A DNA stretch of 64,000 nucleotides from Daphnia pulex (Eukaryota; Arthropoda; Branchiopoda; Diplostraca; Daphniidae): assembly GCF_021134715.1 (NCBI RefSeq), contig NC_060019.1, forward strand, positions 12,166,001 through 12,230,000, read 5' to 3'. How positions within the stretch are numbered: position 1 is the first letter of the stretch; every line of letters begins with the position of its first letter. This document shows, in pieces, positions 29,401 to 42,520 of this stretch. The position numbers and the translations under genes are program-made. The notes beneath the pieces were generated by a model. The model was not told the DNA's origin. It saw only the letters and a program-made list of their open reading frames with translations, and made no database searches.

Positions 29401-32256
29401 TATGTTAATCGATGTCCGATACACTATTTAAAGTCTTTAAAATCAATGAATTTATTAAGACATCCATGATAAAAAAGAAATAGAAATAAGAGTTGATAGA
29501 AAATCTTCCAGGAAGTGAAAACACAACTTCAATGAATTTGAAATGACGATATAAATGGTTTTACAAGTTTAAACAAATTTCTTGTTAGATGATATGTTAA
29601 TTCGATGTCCAATACACTATTTAAAGTCTTTAAAATTAATGAATCTATTAAGACATTCATGATGGAAAAGAATGAATTTAATGAATTTAAAATGACGATT
29701 CTGATTGTTTTACAAATTTCAAAGGTTTCCCTGTTACAGGATATGTTAATCGATGTCCAATACACTATTTAAAATCTTTAAAATCAATGAATTTATTAAG
29801 ACATCCATGATGGAAAAGAAATAGAAAGAAGAGTTGATAGAAAATCTTCCAGGAAGTGAAAACACAACTTCAATGAATTTGAAATGACGATATAAATGGT
29901 TTTACAAGTTTAAACAAATTTCTTGTTAGATGATATGTTAATTCGATGTCCAATACACTATTTAAAGCCTTTAAAATTAATGAATCTATTAAGACATTCA
30001 TGATGGAAAAGAATGAATTTAATGAATTTAAAATGACGATTCTGATTGTTTTACAAATTTCAAGGGTTTCCCTGTTACAGGATATGTTAATCGATGTCCG
30101 ATACACTATTTAAAGTCTTTAAAATCAATGAATTTATTAAGACATCCATGATAAAAAAGAAATAGAAATAAGAGTTGATAGAAAATCTTCCAGGAAGTGA
30201 AAACACAACTTCAATGAATTTGAAATGACGATATAAATGGTTTTACAAGTTTAAACAAATTTCTTGTTAGATGATATGTTAATTCGATGTCCAATACACT
30301 ATTTAAAGTCTTTAAAATTAATGAATCTATTTAGACATTCATGATGGAAAAGAATGAATTTAATGAATTTAAAATGACGATTCTGATTGTTTTACAAATT
30401 TCAAGGGTTTCCCTGTTACAGGATATGTTAATCGATGTCCAATACACTATTTAAAGTCTTTAAAATCAATGAATCTATTAAGACATCCATGATGGAAAAG
30501 AAATAGAAAGAAGAGTTGATAGAAAATCTTCCAGGAAGTGAAAACACAACTTCAATGAATTTGAAATGACGATATAAATGGTTTTACAAGTTTAAACAAA
30601 TTTCTTGTTAGATGATATGTTAATTCGATGTCCAATACACTATTTAAAGTCTTTAAAATTAATGAATCTATTAAGACATTCATGATGGAAAAGAATGAAT
30701 TTAATGAATTTAAAATGACGATTCTGATTGTTTTACAAATTTCAAGGGTTTCCCTGTTACAGGATATGTTAATCGATGTCCAATACACTATTTAAAGTCT
30801 TTAAAATCAATGAATCTATTAAGACATCTATGATGGAAAAGAAATAGAAATAAGAGTTGATTGAAAATCTTCCAGGAACTGAAAACACAACTTCAATGAA
30901 TTTGAAATGACGATATAAATGGTTTTACAAGTTTAAACAAATTTCTTGTTAGATGATATGTTAATTCGATGTCCAATACACTATTTAAAGTCTTTAAAAT
31001 TAATGAATCTTTTAAGACATTCATGATGGAAAAGAATGAATTTAATGAATTTAAAATGACGATTCTGATTGTTTTACAAATTTCAAGGGTTTCCCTGTTA
31101 CAGGATATGTTAATCGATGTCCAATACACTATTTAAAGTCTTTAAAATCAATGAATCTATTAAGACATCCATGATGGAAAAGAAATAGAAAGAAGAGTTG
31201 ATAGAAAATCTTCCAGGAAGTGAAAACACAACTTCAATGAATTTGAAATGACGATATAAATGGTTTTACAAGTTTAAACAAATTTCTTGTTAGATGATAT
31301 GTTAATTCGATGTCCAATACACTATTTAAAGTCTTTAAAATTAATGAATCTATTAAGACATTCATGATGGAAAAGAATGAATTTAATGAATTTAAAATGA
31401 CGATTCTGATTGTTTTACAAATTTCAAGGGTTTCCCTGTTACAGGATATGTTAATCGATGTCCAATACACTATTTAAAGTCTTTAAAATCAATGAATCTA
31501 TTAAGACATCTATGATGGAAAAGAAATAGAAATAAGAGTTGATTGAAAATCTTCCAGGAACTGAAAACACAACTTCAATGAATTTGAAATGACGATATAA
31601 ATGGTTTTACAAGTTTAAACAAATTTCTTGTTAGATGATATGTTAATTCGATGTCCAATACACTATTTAAAGTCTTTAAAATTAATGAATCTTTTAAGAC
31701 ATTCATGAAGGAAAAGAATGAATTTAATGAATTTAAAATGACGATTCTGATTGTTTTACAAATTTCAAGGGTTTCCCTGTTACAGGATATGTTAATCGAT
31801 GTCCAATACACTATTTAAAGTCTTTAAAATCAATGAATTTATTAAGACATCCATGATAAAAAAGAAATAGAAATAAGAGTTGATAGAAAATCTTCCAGGA
31901 ACTGAAAACACAACTTCAATGAATTTGAAATGACGATATAAATGGTTTTACAAGTTTAAACAAATTTCTTGTTAGATGATATGTTAATTCGATGTCCAAT
32001 ACACTATTTAAAGTCTTTAAAATTAATGAATCTTTTAAGACATTCATGATGGAAAAGAATGAATTTAATGAATTTAAAATGACGATTCTGATTGTTTTAC
32101 AAATTTCAAGGGTTTCCCTGTTACAGGATATGTTAATCGATGTCCAATACACTATTTAAAGTCTTTAAAATCAATGAATTTATTAAGACATCCATGATAA
32201 AAAAGAAATAGAAATAAGAGTTGATAGAAAATCTTCCAGGAACTGAAAACACAACT

Positions 32257-32449
32257 TCAATGAATTTGAAATGACGATATAAATGGTTTTACAAGTTTAA
32301 ACAAATTTCTTGTTAGATGATATGTTAATTCGATGTCCAATACACTATTTAAAGTCTTTAAAATCAATGAATTTATTAAGACATCCATGATAAAAAAGAA
32401 ATAGAAATAAGAGTTGATAGAAAATCTTCCAGGAAGTGAAAACACAACT
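32257..32449. repeat. 193-bp hybrid A/B satellite unit
   Basis: Same A-to-B hybrid junction. It is preceded by a unit series carrying aatcttttaag and the ccatgataaaaaag tail that recurs 3,262 bp further on before the unit at 35,519. Confidence 0.85.
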
Positions 32450-35400
32450 TCAATGAATTTGAAATGACGATATAAATGGTTTTACAAGTTTAAACAAATT
32501 TCTTGTTAGATGATATGTTAATTCGATGTCCAATACACTATTTAAAGCCTTTAAAATTAATGAATCTATTAAGACATTCATGATGGAAAAGAATGAATTT
32601 AATGAATTTAAAATGACGATTCTGATTGTTTTACAAATTTCAAGGGTTTCCCTGTTACAGGATATGTTAATCGATGTCCAATACACTATTTAAAGTCTTT
32701 AAAATCAATGAATCTATTAAGACATCTATGATGGAAAAGAAATAGAAATAAGAGTTGATTGAAAATCTTCCAGGAACTGAAAACACAACTTCAATGAATT
32801 TGAAATGACGATATAAATGGTTTTACAAGTTTAAACAAATTTCTTGTTAGATGATATGTTAATTCGATGTCCAATACACTATTTAAAGTCTTTAAAATTA
32901 ATGAATCTATTAAGACATTCATGATGGAAAAGAATGAATTTAATGAATTTAAAATGACGATTCTGATTGTTTTACAAATTTCAAAGGTTTCCCTGTTACA
33001 GGATATGTTAATCGATGTCCAATACACTATTTAAAATCTTTAAAATCAATGAATTTATTAAGACATCCATGATGGAAAAGAAATAGAAAGAAGAGTTGAT
33101 AGAAAATCTTCCAGGAAGTGAAAACACAACTTCAATGAATTTGAAATGACGATATAAATGGTTTTACAAGTTTAAACAAATTTCTTGTTAGATGATATGT
33201 TAATTCGATGTCCAATACACTATTTAAAGCCTTTAAAATTAATGAATCTATTAAGACATTCATGATGGAAAAGAATGAATTTAATGAATTTAAAATGACG
33301 ATTCTGATTGTTTTACAAATTTCAAGGGTTTCCCTGTTACAGGATATGTTAATCGATGTCCGATACACTATTTAAAGTCTTTAAAATCAATGAATTTATT
33401 AAGACATCCATGATAAAAAAGAAATAGAAATAAGAGTTGATAGAAAATCTTCCAGGAAGTGAAAACACAACTTCAATGAATTTGAAATGACGATATAAAT
33501 GGTTTTACAAGTTTAAACAAATTTCTTGTTAGATGATATGTTAATTCGATGTCCAATACACTATTTAAAGTCTTTAAAATTAATGAATCTATTAAGACGT
33601 TCATGATGGAAAAGAATGAATTTAATGAATTTAAAATGACGATTCTGATTGTTTTACAAATTTCAAGGGTTTCCCTGTTACAGGATATGTTAATCGATGT
33701 CCAATACACTATTTAAAGTCTTTAAAATCAATGAATCTATTAAGACATCCATGATGGAAAAGAAATAGAAAGAAGAGTTGATAGAAAATCTTCCAGGAAC
33801 TGAAAACACAACTTCAATGAATTTGAAATGACGATATAAATGGTTTTACAAGTTTAAACAAATTTCTTGTTAGATGATATGTTAATTCGATGTCCAATAC
33901 ACTATTTAAAGTCTTTAAAATTAATGAATCTATTAAGACATTCATGATGGAAAAGAATGAATTTAATGAATTTAAAATGACGATTCTGATTGTTTTACAA
34001 ATTTCAAGGGTTTCCCTGTTACAGGATATGTTAATCGATGTCCAATACACTATTTAAAGTCTTTAAAATCAATGAATCTATTAAGACATCTATGATGGAA
34101 AAGAAATAGAAATAAGAGTTGATTGAAAATCTTCCAGGAACTGAAAACACAACTTCAATGAATTTGAAATGACGATATAAATGGTTTTACAAGTTTAAAC
34201 AAATTTCTTGTTAGATGATATGTTAATTCGATGTCCAATACACTATTTAAAGTCTTTAAAATTAATGAATCTTTTAAGACATTCATGATGGAAAAGAATG
34301 AATTTAATGAATTTAAAATGACGATTCTGATTGTTTTACAAATTTCAAGGGTTTCCCTGTTACAGGATATGTTAATCGATGTCCAATACACTATTTAAAG
34401 TCTTTAAAATCAATGAATCTATTAAGACATCCATGATGGAAAAGAAATAGAAAGAAGAGTTGATAGAAAATCTTCCAGGAAGTGAAAACACAACTTCAAT
34501 GAATTTGAAATGACGATATAAATGGTTTTACAAGTTTAAACAAATTTCTTGTTAGATGATATGTTAATTCGATGTCCAATACACTATTTAAAGTCTTTAA
34601 AATTAATGAATCTATTAAGACATTCATGATGGAAAAGAATGAATTTAATGAATTTAAAATGACGATTCTGATTGTTTTACAAATTTCAAGGGTTTCCCTG
34701 TTACAGGATATGTTAATCGATGTCCAATACACTATTTAAAGTCTTTAAAATCAATGAATCTATTAAGACATCTATGATGGAAAAGAAATAGAAATAAGAG
34801 TTGATTGAAAATCTTCCAGGAACTGAAAACACAACTTCAATGAATTTGAAATGACGATATAAATGGTTTTACAAGTTTAAACAAATTTCTTGTTAGATGA
34901 TATGTTAATTCGATGTCCAATACACTATTTAAAGTCTTTAAAATTAATGAATCTTTTAAGACATTCATGAAGGAAAAGAATGAATTTAATGAATTTAAAA
35001 TGACGATTCTGATTGTTTTACAAATTTCAAGGGTTTCCCTGTTACAGGATATGTTAATCGATGTCCAATACACTATTTAAAGTCTTTAAAATCAATGAAT
35101 TTATTAAGACATCCATGATAAAAAAGAAATAGAAATAAGAGTTGATAGAAAATCTTCCAGGAACTGAAAACACAACTTCAATGAATTTGAAATGACGATA
35201 TAAATGGTTTTACAAGTTTAAACAAATTTCTTGTTAGATGATATGTTAATTCGATGTCCAATACACTATTTAAAGTCTTTAAAATTAATGAATCTTTTAA
35301 GACATTCATGATGGAAAAGAATGAATTTAATGAATTTAAAATGACGATTCTGATTGTTTTACAAATTTCAAGGGTTTCCCTGTTACAGGATATGTTAATC

Positions 35401-35518
35401 GATGTCCAATACACTATTTAAAGTCTTTAAAATCAATGAATTTATTAAGACATCCATGATAAAAAAGAAATAGAAATAAGAGTTGATAGAAAATCTTCCA
35501 GGAACTGAAAACACAACT

Positions 35519-35711
35519 TCAATGAATTTGAAATGACGATATAAATGGTTTTACAAGTTTAAACAAATTTCTTGTTAGATGATATGTTAATTCGATGTCC
35601 AATACACTATTTAAAGTCTTTAAAATCAATGAATTTATTAAGACATCCATGATAAAAAAGAAATAGAAATAAGAGTTGATAGAAAATCTTCCAGGAAGTG
35701 AAAACACAACT
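35519..35711. repeat. 193-bp hybrid A/B satellite unit
   Basis: Same hybrid junction as 32,257. It begins a 1,557-bp cassette (193 + 4 x 341) that repeats at 37,076 and 38,633. Confidence 0.85.
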
Positions 35712-37075
35712 TCAATGAATTTGAAATGACGATATAAATGGTTTTACAAGTTTAAACAAATTTCTTGTTAGATGATATGTTAATTCGATGTCCAATACAC
35801 TATTTAAAGTCTTTAAAATTAATGAATCTTTTAAGACATTCATGATGGAAAAGAATGAATTTAATGAATTTAAAATGACGATTCTGATTGTTTTACAAAT
35901 TTCAAAGGTTTCCCTGTTACAGGATATGTTAATCGATGTCCGATACACTATTATAAGTCTTTAAAATCAATGAATTTATTAAGACATCTATGATAAAAAA
36001 GAAATAGAAATAAGAGTTGATAGAAAATCTTCCAGGAAGTGAAAACACAACTTCAATGAATTTGAAATGACGATATAAATGGTTTTACAAGTTTAAACAA
36101 ATTTCTTGTTAGATGATATGTTAATTCGATGTCCAATACACTATTTAAAGTCTTTAAAATTAATGAATCTATTAAGACATTCATGATGGAAAAGAATGAA
36201 TTTAATGAATTTAAAATGACGATTCTGATTGTTTTACAAATTTCAAGGGTTTCCCTGTTACAGGATATGTTAATCGATGTCCGATACACTATTTAAAGTC
36301 TTTAAAATCAATGAATTTATTAAGACATCCATGATAAAAAAGAAATAGAAATAAGAGTTGATAGAAAATCTTCCAGGAAGTGAAAACACAACTTCAATGA
36401 ATTTGAAATGACGATATAAATGGTTTTACAAGTTTAAACAAATTTCTTGTTAGATGATATGTTAATTCGATGTCCAATACACTATTTAAAGTCTTTAAAA
36501 TTAATGAATCTATTAAGACATTCATGATGGAAAAGAATGAATTTAATGAATTTAAAATGACGATTCTGATTGTTTTACAAATTTCAAGGGTTTCCCTGTT
36601 ACAGGATATGTTAATCGATGTCCGATACACTATTTAAAGTCTTTAAAATCAATGAATTTATTAAGACATCCATGATAAAAAAGAAATAGAAATAAGAGTT
36701 GATAGAAAATCTTCCAGGAACTGAAAACACAACTTCAATGAATTTGAAATGACGATATAAATGGTTTTACAAGTTTAAACAAATTTCTTGTTAGATGATA
36801 TGTTAATTCGATGTCCAATACACTATTTAAAGTCTTTAAAATTAATGAATCTTTTAAGACATTCATGATGGAAAAGAATGAATTTAATGAATTTAAAATG
36901 ACGATTCTGATTGTTTTACAAATTTCAAGGGTTTCCCTGTTACAGGATATGTTAATCGATGTCCAATACACTATTTAAAGTCTTTAAAATCAATGAATTT
37001 ATTAAGACATCCATGATAAAAAAGAAATAGAAATAAGAGTTGATAGAAAATCTTCCAGGAACTGAAAACACAACT

Positions 37076-37268
37076 TCAATGAATTTGAAATGACGATATA
37101 AATGGTTTTACAAGTTTAAACAAATTTCTTGTTAGATGATATGTTAATTCGATGTCCAATACACTATTTAAAGTCTTTAAAATCAATGAATTTATTAAGA
37201 CATCCATGATAAAAAAGAAATAGAAATAAGAGTTGATAGAAAATCTTCCAGGAAGTGAAAACACAACT
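37076..37268. repeat. 193-bp hybrid A/B satellite unit
   Basis: Second copy of the 1,557-bp cassette. The following unit keeps the aatcttttaag, tttcaaaggttt and gtccgatac variant combination seen at 35,712. Confidence 0.85.
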
Positions 37269-38632
37269 TCAATGAATTTGAAATGACGATATAAATGGTT
37301 TTACAAGTTTAAACAAATTTCTTGTTAGATGATATGTTAATTCGATGTCCAATACACTATTTAAAGTCTTTAAAATTAATGAATCTTTTAAGACATTCAT
37401 GATGGAAAAGAATGAATTTAATGAATTTAAAATGACGATTCTGATTGTTTTACAAATTTCAAAGGTTTCCCTGTTACAGGATATGTTAATCGATGTCCGA
37501 TACACTATTTAAAGTCTTTAAAATCAATGAATTTATTAAGACATCCATGATAAAAAAGAAATAGAAATAAGAGTTGATAGAAAATCTTCCAGGAAGTGAA
37601 AACACAACTTCAATGAATTTGAAATGACGATATAAATGGTTTTACAAGTTTAAACAAATTTCTTGTTAGATGATATGTTAATTCGATGTCCAATACACTA
37701 TTTAAAGTCTTTAAAATTAATGAATCTATTAAGACATTCATGATGGAAAAGAATGAATTTAATGAATTTAAAATGACGATTCTGATTTTTTTACAAATTT
37801 CAAGGGTTTCCCTGTTACAGGATATGTTAATCGATGTCCGATACACTATTTAAAGTCTTTAAAATCAATGAATTTATTAAGACATCCATGATAAAAAAGA
37901 AATAGAAATAAGAGTTGATAGAAAATCTTCCAGGAAGTGAAAACACAACTTCAATGAATTTGAAATGACGATATAAATGGTTTTACAAGTTTAAACAAAT
38001 TTCTTGTTAGATGATATGTTAATTCGATGTCCAATACACTATTTAAAGTCTTTAAAATTAATGAATCTATTAAGACATTCATGATGGAAAAGAATGAATT
38101 TAATGAATTTAAAATGACGATTCTGATTGTTTTACAAATTTCAAGGGTTTCCCTGTTACAGGATATGTTAATCGATGTCCAATACACTATTTAAAGTCTT
38201 TAAAATCAATGAATCTATTAAGACATCCATGATGGAAAAGAAATAGAAAGAAGAGTTGATAGAAAATCTTCCAGGAAGTGAAAACACAACTTCAATGAAT
38301 TTGAAATGACGATATAAATGGTTTTACAAGTTTAAACAAATTTCTTGTTAGATGATATGTTAATTCGATGTCCAATACACTATTTAAAGTCTTTAAAATT
38401 AATGAATCTATTAAGACATTCATGATGGAAAAGAATGAATTTAATGAATTTAAAATGACGATTCTGATTGTTTTACAAATTTCAACGGTTTCCCTGTTAC
38501 AGGATATGTTAATCGATGTCCAATACACTATTTAAAATCTTTAAAATCAATGAATTTATTAAGACATCCATGATAAAAAAGAAATAGAAATAAGAGTTGA
38601 TAGAAAATCTTCCAGGAACTGAAAACACAACT

Positions 38633-38825
38633 TCAATGAATTTGAAATGACGATATAAATGGTTTTACAAGTTTAAACAAATTTCTTGTTAGATGATATG
38701 TTAATTCGATGTCCAATACACTATTTAAAGTCTTTAAAATCAATGAATTTATTAAGACATCCATGATAAAAAAGAAATAGAAATAAGAGTTGATAGAAAA
38801 TCTTCCAGGAAGTGAAAACACAACT
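38633..38825. repeat. 193-bp hybrid A/B satellite unit
   Basis: Third copy of the 1,557-bp cassette. The next unit (38,826) again carries the same three variants, while later units diverge from the earlier cassettes. Confidence 0.85.
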
Positions 38826-40871
38826 TCAATGAATTTGAAATGACGATATAAATGGTTTTACAAGTTTAAACAAATTTCTTGTTAGATGATATGTTAATTC
38901 GATGTCCAATACACTATTTAAAGTCTTTAAAATTAATGAATCTTTTAAGACATTCATGATGGAAAAGAATGAATTTAATGAATTTAAAATGACGATTCTG
39001 ATTGTTTTACAAATTTCAAAGGTTTCCCTGTTACAGGATATGTTAATCGATGTCCGATACACTATTTAAAGTCTTTAAAATCAATGAATTTATTAAGACA
39101 TCCATGATAAAAAAGAAATAGAAATAAGAGTTGATAGAAAATCTTCCAGGAAGTGAAAACACAACTTCAATGAATTTGAAATGACGATATAAATGGTTTT
39201 ACAAGTTTAAACAAATTTCTTGTTAGATGATATGTTAATTCGATGTCCAATACACTATTTAAAGTCTTTAAAATTAATGAATCTATTAAGACATTCATGA
39301 TGGAAAAGAATGAATTTAATGAATTTAAAATGACGATTCTGATTGTTTTACAAATTTCAAAGGTTTCCCTGTTACAGGATATGTTAATCGATGTCCGATA
39401 CACTATTTAAAGTCTTTAAAATCAATGAATTTATTAAGACATCCATGATAAAAAAGAAATAGAAATAAGAGTTGATAGAAAATCTTCCAGGAAGTGAAAA
39501 CACAACTTCAATGAATTTGAAATGACGATATAAATGGTTTTACAAGTTTAAACAAATTTCTTGTTAGATGATATGTTAATTCGATGTCCAATACACTATT
39601 TAAAGTCTTTAAAATTAATGAATCTATTAAGACATTCATGATGGAAAAGAATGAATTTAATGAATTTAAAATGACGATTCTGATTGTTTTACAAATTTCA
39701 AGGGTTTCCCTGTTACAGGATATGTTAATCGATGTCCAATACACTATTTAAAGTCTTTAAAATCAATGAATCTATTAAGACATCCATGATGGAAAAGAAA
39801 TAGAAAGAAGAGTTGATAGAAAATCTTCCAGGAAGTGAAAACACAACTTCAATGAATTTGAAATGACGATATAAATGGTTTTACAAGTTTAAACAAATTT
39901 CTTGTTAGATGATATGTTAATTCGATGTCCAATACACTATTTAAAGTCTTTAAAATTAATGAATCTATTAAGACATTCATGATGGAAAAGAATGAATTTA
40001 ATGAATTTAAAATGACGATTCTGATTGTTTTACAAATTTCAAGGGTTTCCCTGTTACAGGATATGTTAATCGATGTCCGATACACTATTTAAAGTCTTTA
40101 AAATCAATGAATTTATTAAGACATCCATGATAAAAAAGAAATAGAAATAAGAGTTGATAGAAAATCTTCCAGGAAGTGAAAACACAACTTCAATGAATTT
40201 GAAATGACGATATAAATGGTTTTACAAGTTTAAACAAATTTCTTGTTAGATGATATGTTAATTCGATGTCCAATACACTATTTAAAGTCTTTAAAATTAA
40301 TGAATCTATTAAGACATTCATGATGGAAAAGAATGAATTTAATGAATTTAAAATGACGATTCTGATTGTTTTACAAATTTCAAGGGTTTCCCTGTTACAG
40401 GATATGTTAATCGATGTCCAATACACTATTTAAAGTCTTTAAAATCAATGAATCTATTAAGACATCCATGATGGAAAAGAAATAGAAAGAAGAGTTGATA
40501 GAAAATCTTCCAGGAAGTGAAAACACAACTTCAATGAATTTGAAATGACGATATAAATGGTTTTACAAGTTTAAACAAATTTCTTGTTAGATGATATGTT
40601 AATTCGATGTCCAATACACTATTTAAAGTCTTTAAAATTAATGAATCTATTAAGACATTCATGATGGAAAAGAATGAATTTAATGAATTTAAAATGACGA
40701 TTCTGATTGTTTTACAAATTTCAAGGGTTTCCCTGTTACAGGATATGTTAATCGATGTCCAATACACTATTTAAAATCTTTAAAATCAATGAATCTATTA
40801 AGACATCCATGATGGAAAAGAAATAGAAAGAAGAGTTGATAGAAAATCTTCCAGGAAGTGAAAACACAACT

Positions 40872-41064
40872 TCAATGAATTTGAAATGACGATATAAATG
40901 GTTTTACAAGTTTAAACAAATTTCTTGTTAGATGATATGTTAATTCTATGTCCAATACACTATTTAAAGTCTTTAAAATTAATGAATCTATTAAGACATT
41001 CATGATGGAAAAGAAATAGAAAGAAGAGTTGATAGAAAATCTTCCAGGAAGTGAAAACACAACT
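40872..41064. repeat. 193-bp hybrid unit with a different crossover point
   Basis: This unit also lacks 148 bp, but the switch from A to B lies further along. The A sequence continues through attcatgatggaaaag before joining the B tail aaatagaaagaagag. It is therefore an independent A/B exchange and not a copy of the other 193-bp units. It is the last short unit before the array edge. Confidence 0.8.
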
Positions 41065-41276
41065 TCAATGAATTTGAAATGACGATATAAATGGTTTTAC
41101 AAGTTTAAACAAATTTCTTGTTAGATGATATGTTAATTCGATGTCCAATACACTATTTCAAGTCTTTAAAATCAATGAATCTATTAAGACATCCATGATG
41201 GAAAAGAAATAGAAATAAGAGTTGATAGAAAATCTTCCAGGAACTGAAAACACAACTTCAATGAATTTGAAGGAAA

Positions 41277-41760
41277 GGTAAGGTATATATCCAGCACGTT
41301 TTGAAAAAATTTTAGGTATATTAAAGGTTTATAGCCAGCACGTTTTGAAAAAATTTTAGGGTAAACTTTTGAGCAGTATTTTTGGTTTAACTTCAACCCC
41401 AATGCAACCTATGACTTATAAAGAGTTATCTTGTAGTTTTATATTAGAAGAGAGTATTTTACACCGATTCAGATTGATAATTTCCTTTATAAAAGATAGG
41501 AAAGGTATCCAGCACGATTCGATACATTTTTAGGGTAATTTTTTAGCAGTTTTTTTTTTGTTTTTGTTTTTTTTTGTTTTATTTTACGCCAATGCAATCT
41601 ATGACTTATAAAGAGTTATCTTGTGGTTTTGTTGTAGAATAGAGTATTTTACACCAATTCAGAGTGATAATTACCTTTATAAAAGATAGGAAAGGTATCC
41701 AGCGGGATTCGATAAATTTTTAGTATTTTTGTTTTTGCTTCAACGCCAATGCAACCTATG
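41277..41760. repeat. Second tandem repeat family at the satellite edge
   Basis: The motif ccagcacg (or ccagcggg) plus a downstream (t)ttttag occurs at 41,291, 41,335, 41,509 and 41,699, giving one 44-bp step and then units of about 174 and 190 bp. Units share ccaatgcaacctatgac, ttataaagagttatcttg, agagtattttacacc and ctttataaaagatagg. The last copy is truncated and passes directly into a diverged 341-family monomer. The family is unrelated to the main satellite at sequence level. Unit 2 has a T-rich expansion at 41,546-41,586. Confidence 0.8.
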
Positions 41761-41763
41761 ACC

Positions 41764-42018
41764 ATTTCAATGAATTTGAAATGACTTTATTGGTTGTTTT
41801 ACAAGTTCAAATGGTTTCTTTCTTACAGGATATGTTAATCGATGTCCAATCTCCAATACACCCTTTCAAGTCTTTTGAATCAATGAATCTTTTGAGAAAT
41901 TCATGAAGGAAAAGAAATAGAAAAAAGGATTGATGGAAACTCTTCAAGGAGTAAACTCTAAAAAACACCACTTCAATGAATTTAAAATTACTATATTGAT
42001 TGTTTTACAAGTTCAAAA
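41764..42018. repeat. Diverged, monomeric relic of the main satellite
   Basis: One complete monomer runs from ttcaatgaatttg at 41,766 to ttcaatgaattta at 41,972 (206 bp), followed by the start of another. It contains the B-type landmarks (acaggatatgttaatcg, then atgtccaat, aatcaatgaatc, gaaaagaaatagaaa, and a tail like cttcaaggagtaaa), but with many substitutions and a small duplication (ccaatctccaatacac). It looks like an old single-B monomer from which the dimeric unit evolved. Homology to the array ends near 42,018. Confidence 0.75.
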
Positions 42019-42189
42019 CACTCGCATGTCTTCTCGATCATATAGAAACTGATCTTGCTAGAACTTGGATTCTCCCTAGAATCTTTCTAGAAATTTGGCA
42101 AAATAGACAAGAAGAACATAGAAATACAAATGAGCTTTGTTTCTATCTCTACCAGCTATCGTTTGAGCCAAAAAATAAGAATGAAGAAC

Positions 42190-42520
42190 ATACCGTTCAT
42201 CTTTGGTATTGAGTATTATGGAATAATCAGAAATTGTTACAAAAAATGATGAAAGTAGATTTTCAAACATGAATTACTTTTGAAATACTATTGGGTAATT
42301 GAATATTCGCCTCTCTACGTATCATGGACACTCCCCTGAAGATTTTAACGTTGAATTTTTGCTTGGGTAACGCGGATTTCGACTTTGGCACACTCCGAAA
42401 GTATTGAAATCGTAATACGAAAATGTCAACAAAAATTGATGAAATTTGATCTTTCGACATGAATAACTTTTGAAATCCATTTTGGTAATTGAATATTTGC
42501 TACTCTACCTCTTCAGGTCA
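42190..42520. repeat. Diverged direct duplication, period about 190 bp
   Basis: The segment from about 42,240 (tgatgaaa, then acatgaattacttttgaaat, then gggtaattgaatattcgcc) is repeated from about 42,430 (tgatgaaa, acatgaataacttttgaaat, tggtaattgaatatttgc) with an offset of 190 bp. Identity is partial. It is a third sequence family with a period near 190 bp next to the array. Confidence 0.65.

Larger units (their letters stand above)
19595..41064. repeat. Satellite sub-block III with ccaggaagtg, gtccgata and ataaaaaag variants
   Basis: Units are distinguished by ccaggaagtgaaaac (instead of ccaggaactg), gtccgatacac, ccatgataaaaaag, gaaagaagag, aaagcctttaaa and aatcttttaag. The variants are mixed into multi-unit cassettes that repeat with periods of 1,023 bp (21,982 and 23,005), 1,898 bp (24,369 and 26,267), 3,262 bp (32,257 and 35,519) and 1,557 bp (35,519, 37,076, 38,633). 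All the 193-bp units of the array lie in this block. Confidence 0.8.
1..41276. repeat. 341-bp dimeric satellite array (about 120 copies)
   Basis: Head-to-tail units recur every 341 bp (for example 361, 702, 1043, 1384) with only a few substitutions per copy and about three-quarters A+T. Each unit holds two related halves. Half A (about 148 bp) starts at the motif aatgaatttgaaatgacg. Half B (about 193 bp) starts at aatgaatttaaaatgacg and carries an extra tail with the motif cttccaggaactgaaaac. Both halves share the block cgatgtccaatacac followed by the 15-nt dyad tttaaagtctttaaa. The array is truncated at the window start. No transposase, LTR or CENP-B-box-like motif is seen. Location at a centromere or pericentromere is an inference from size and homogeneity only. 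Confidence 0.97.

Noticed and set aside
1..41060. About 115 near-identical 62-93-codon minus-strand open frames as a gene family
   Set aside because: They start at GTG or are accidental extensions, have no ATG at the start, recur only because the satellite is homogeneous, and the 341-bp period is not a multiple of three. Changes between copies are often nonsynonymous.
1..41276. CRISPR array
   Set aside because: The repeats are 341 bp with no unique spacers, and the host is eukaryotic.
1..41276. Tandem transposon or LTR array
   Set aside because: No coding sequence for a transposase or reverse transcriptase, no terminal inverted repeats and no target duplications seen in the units.
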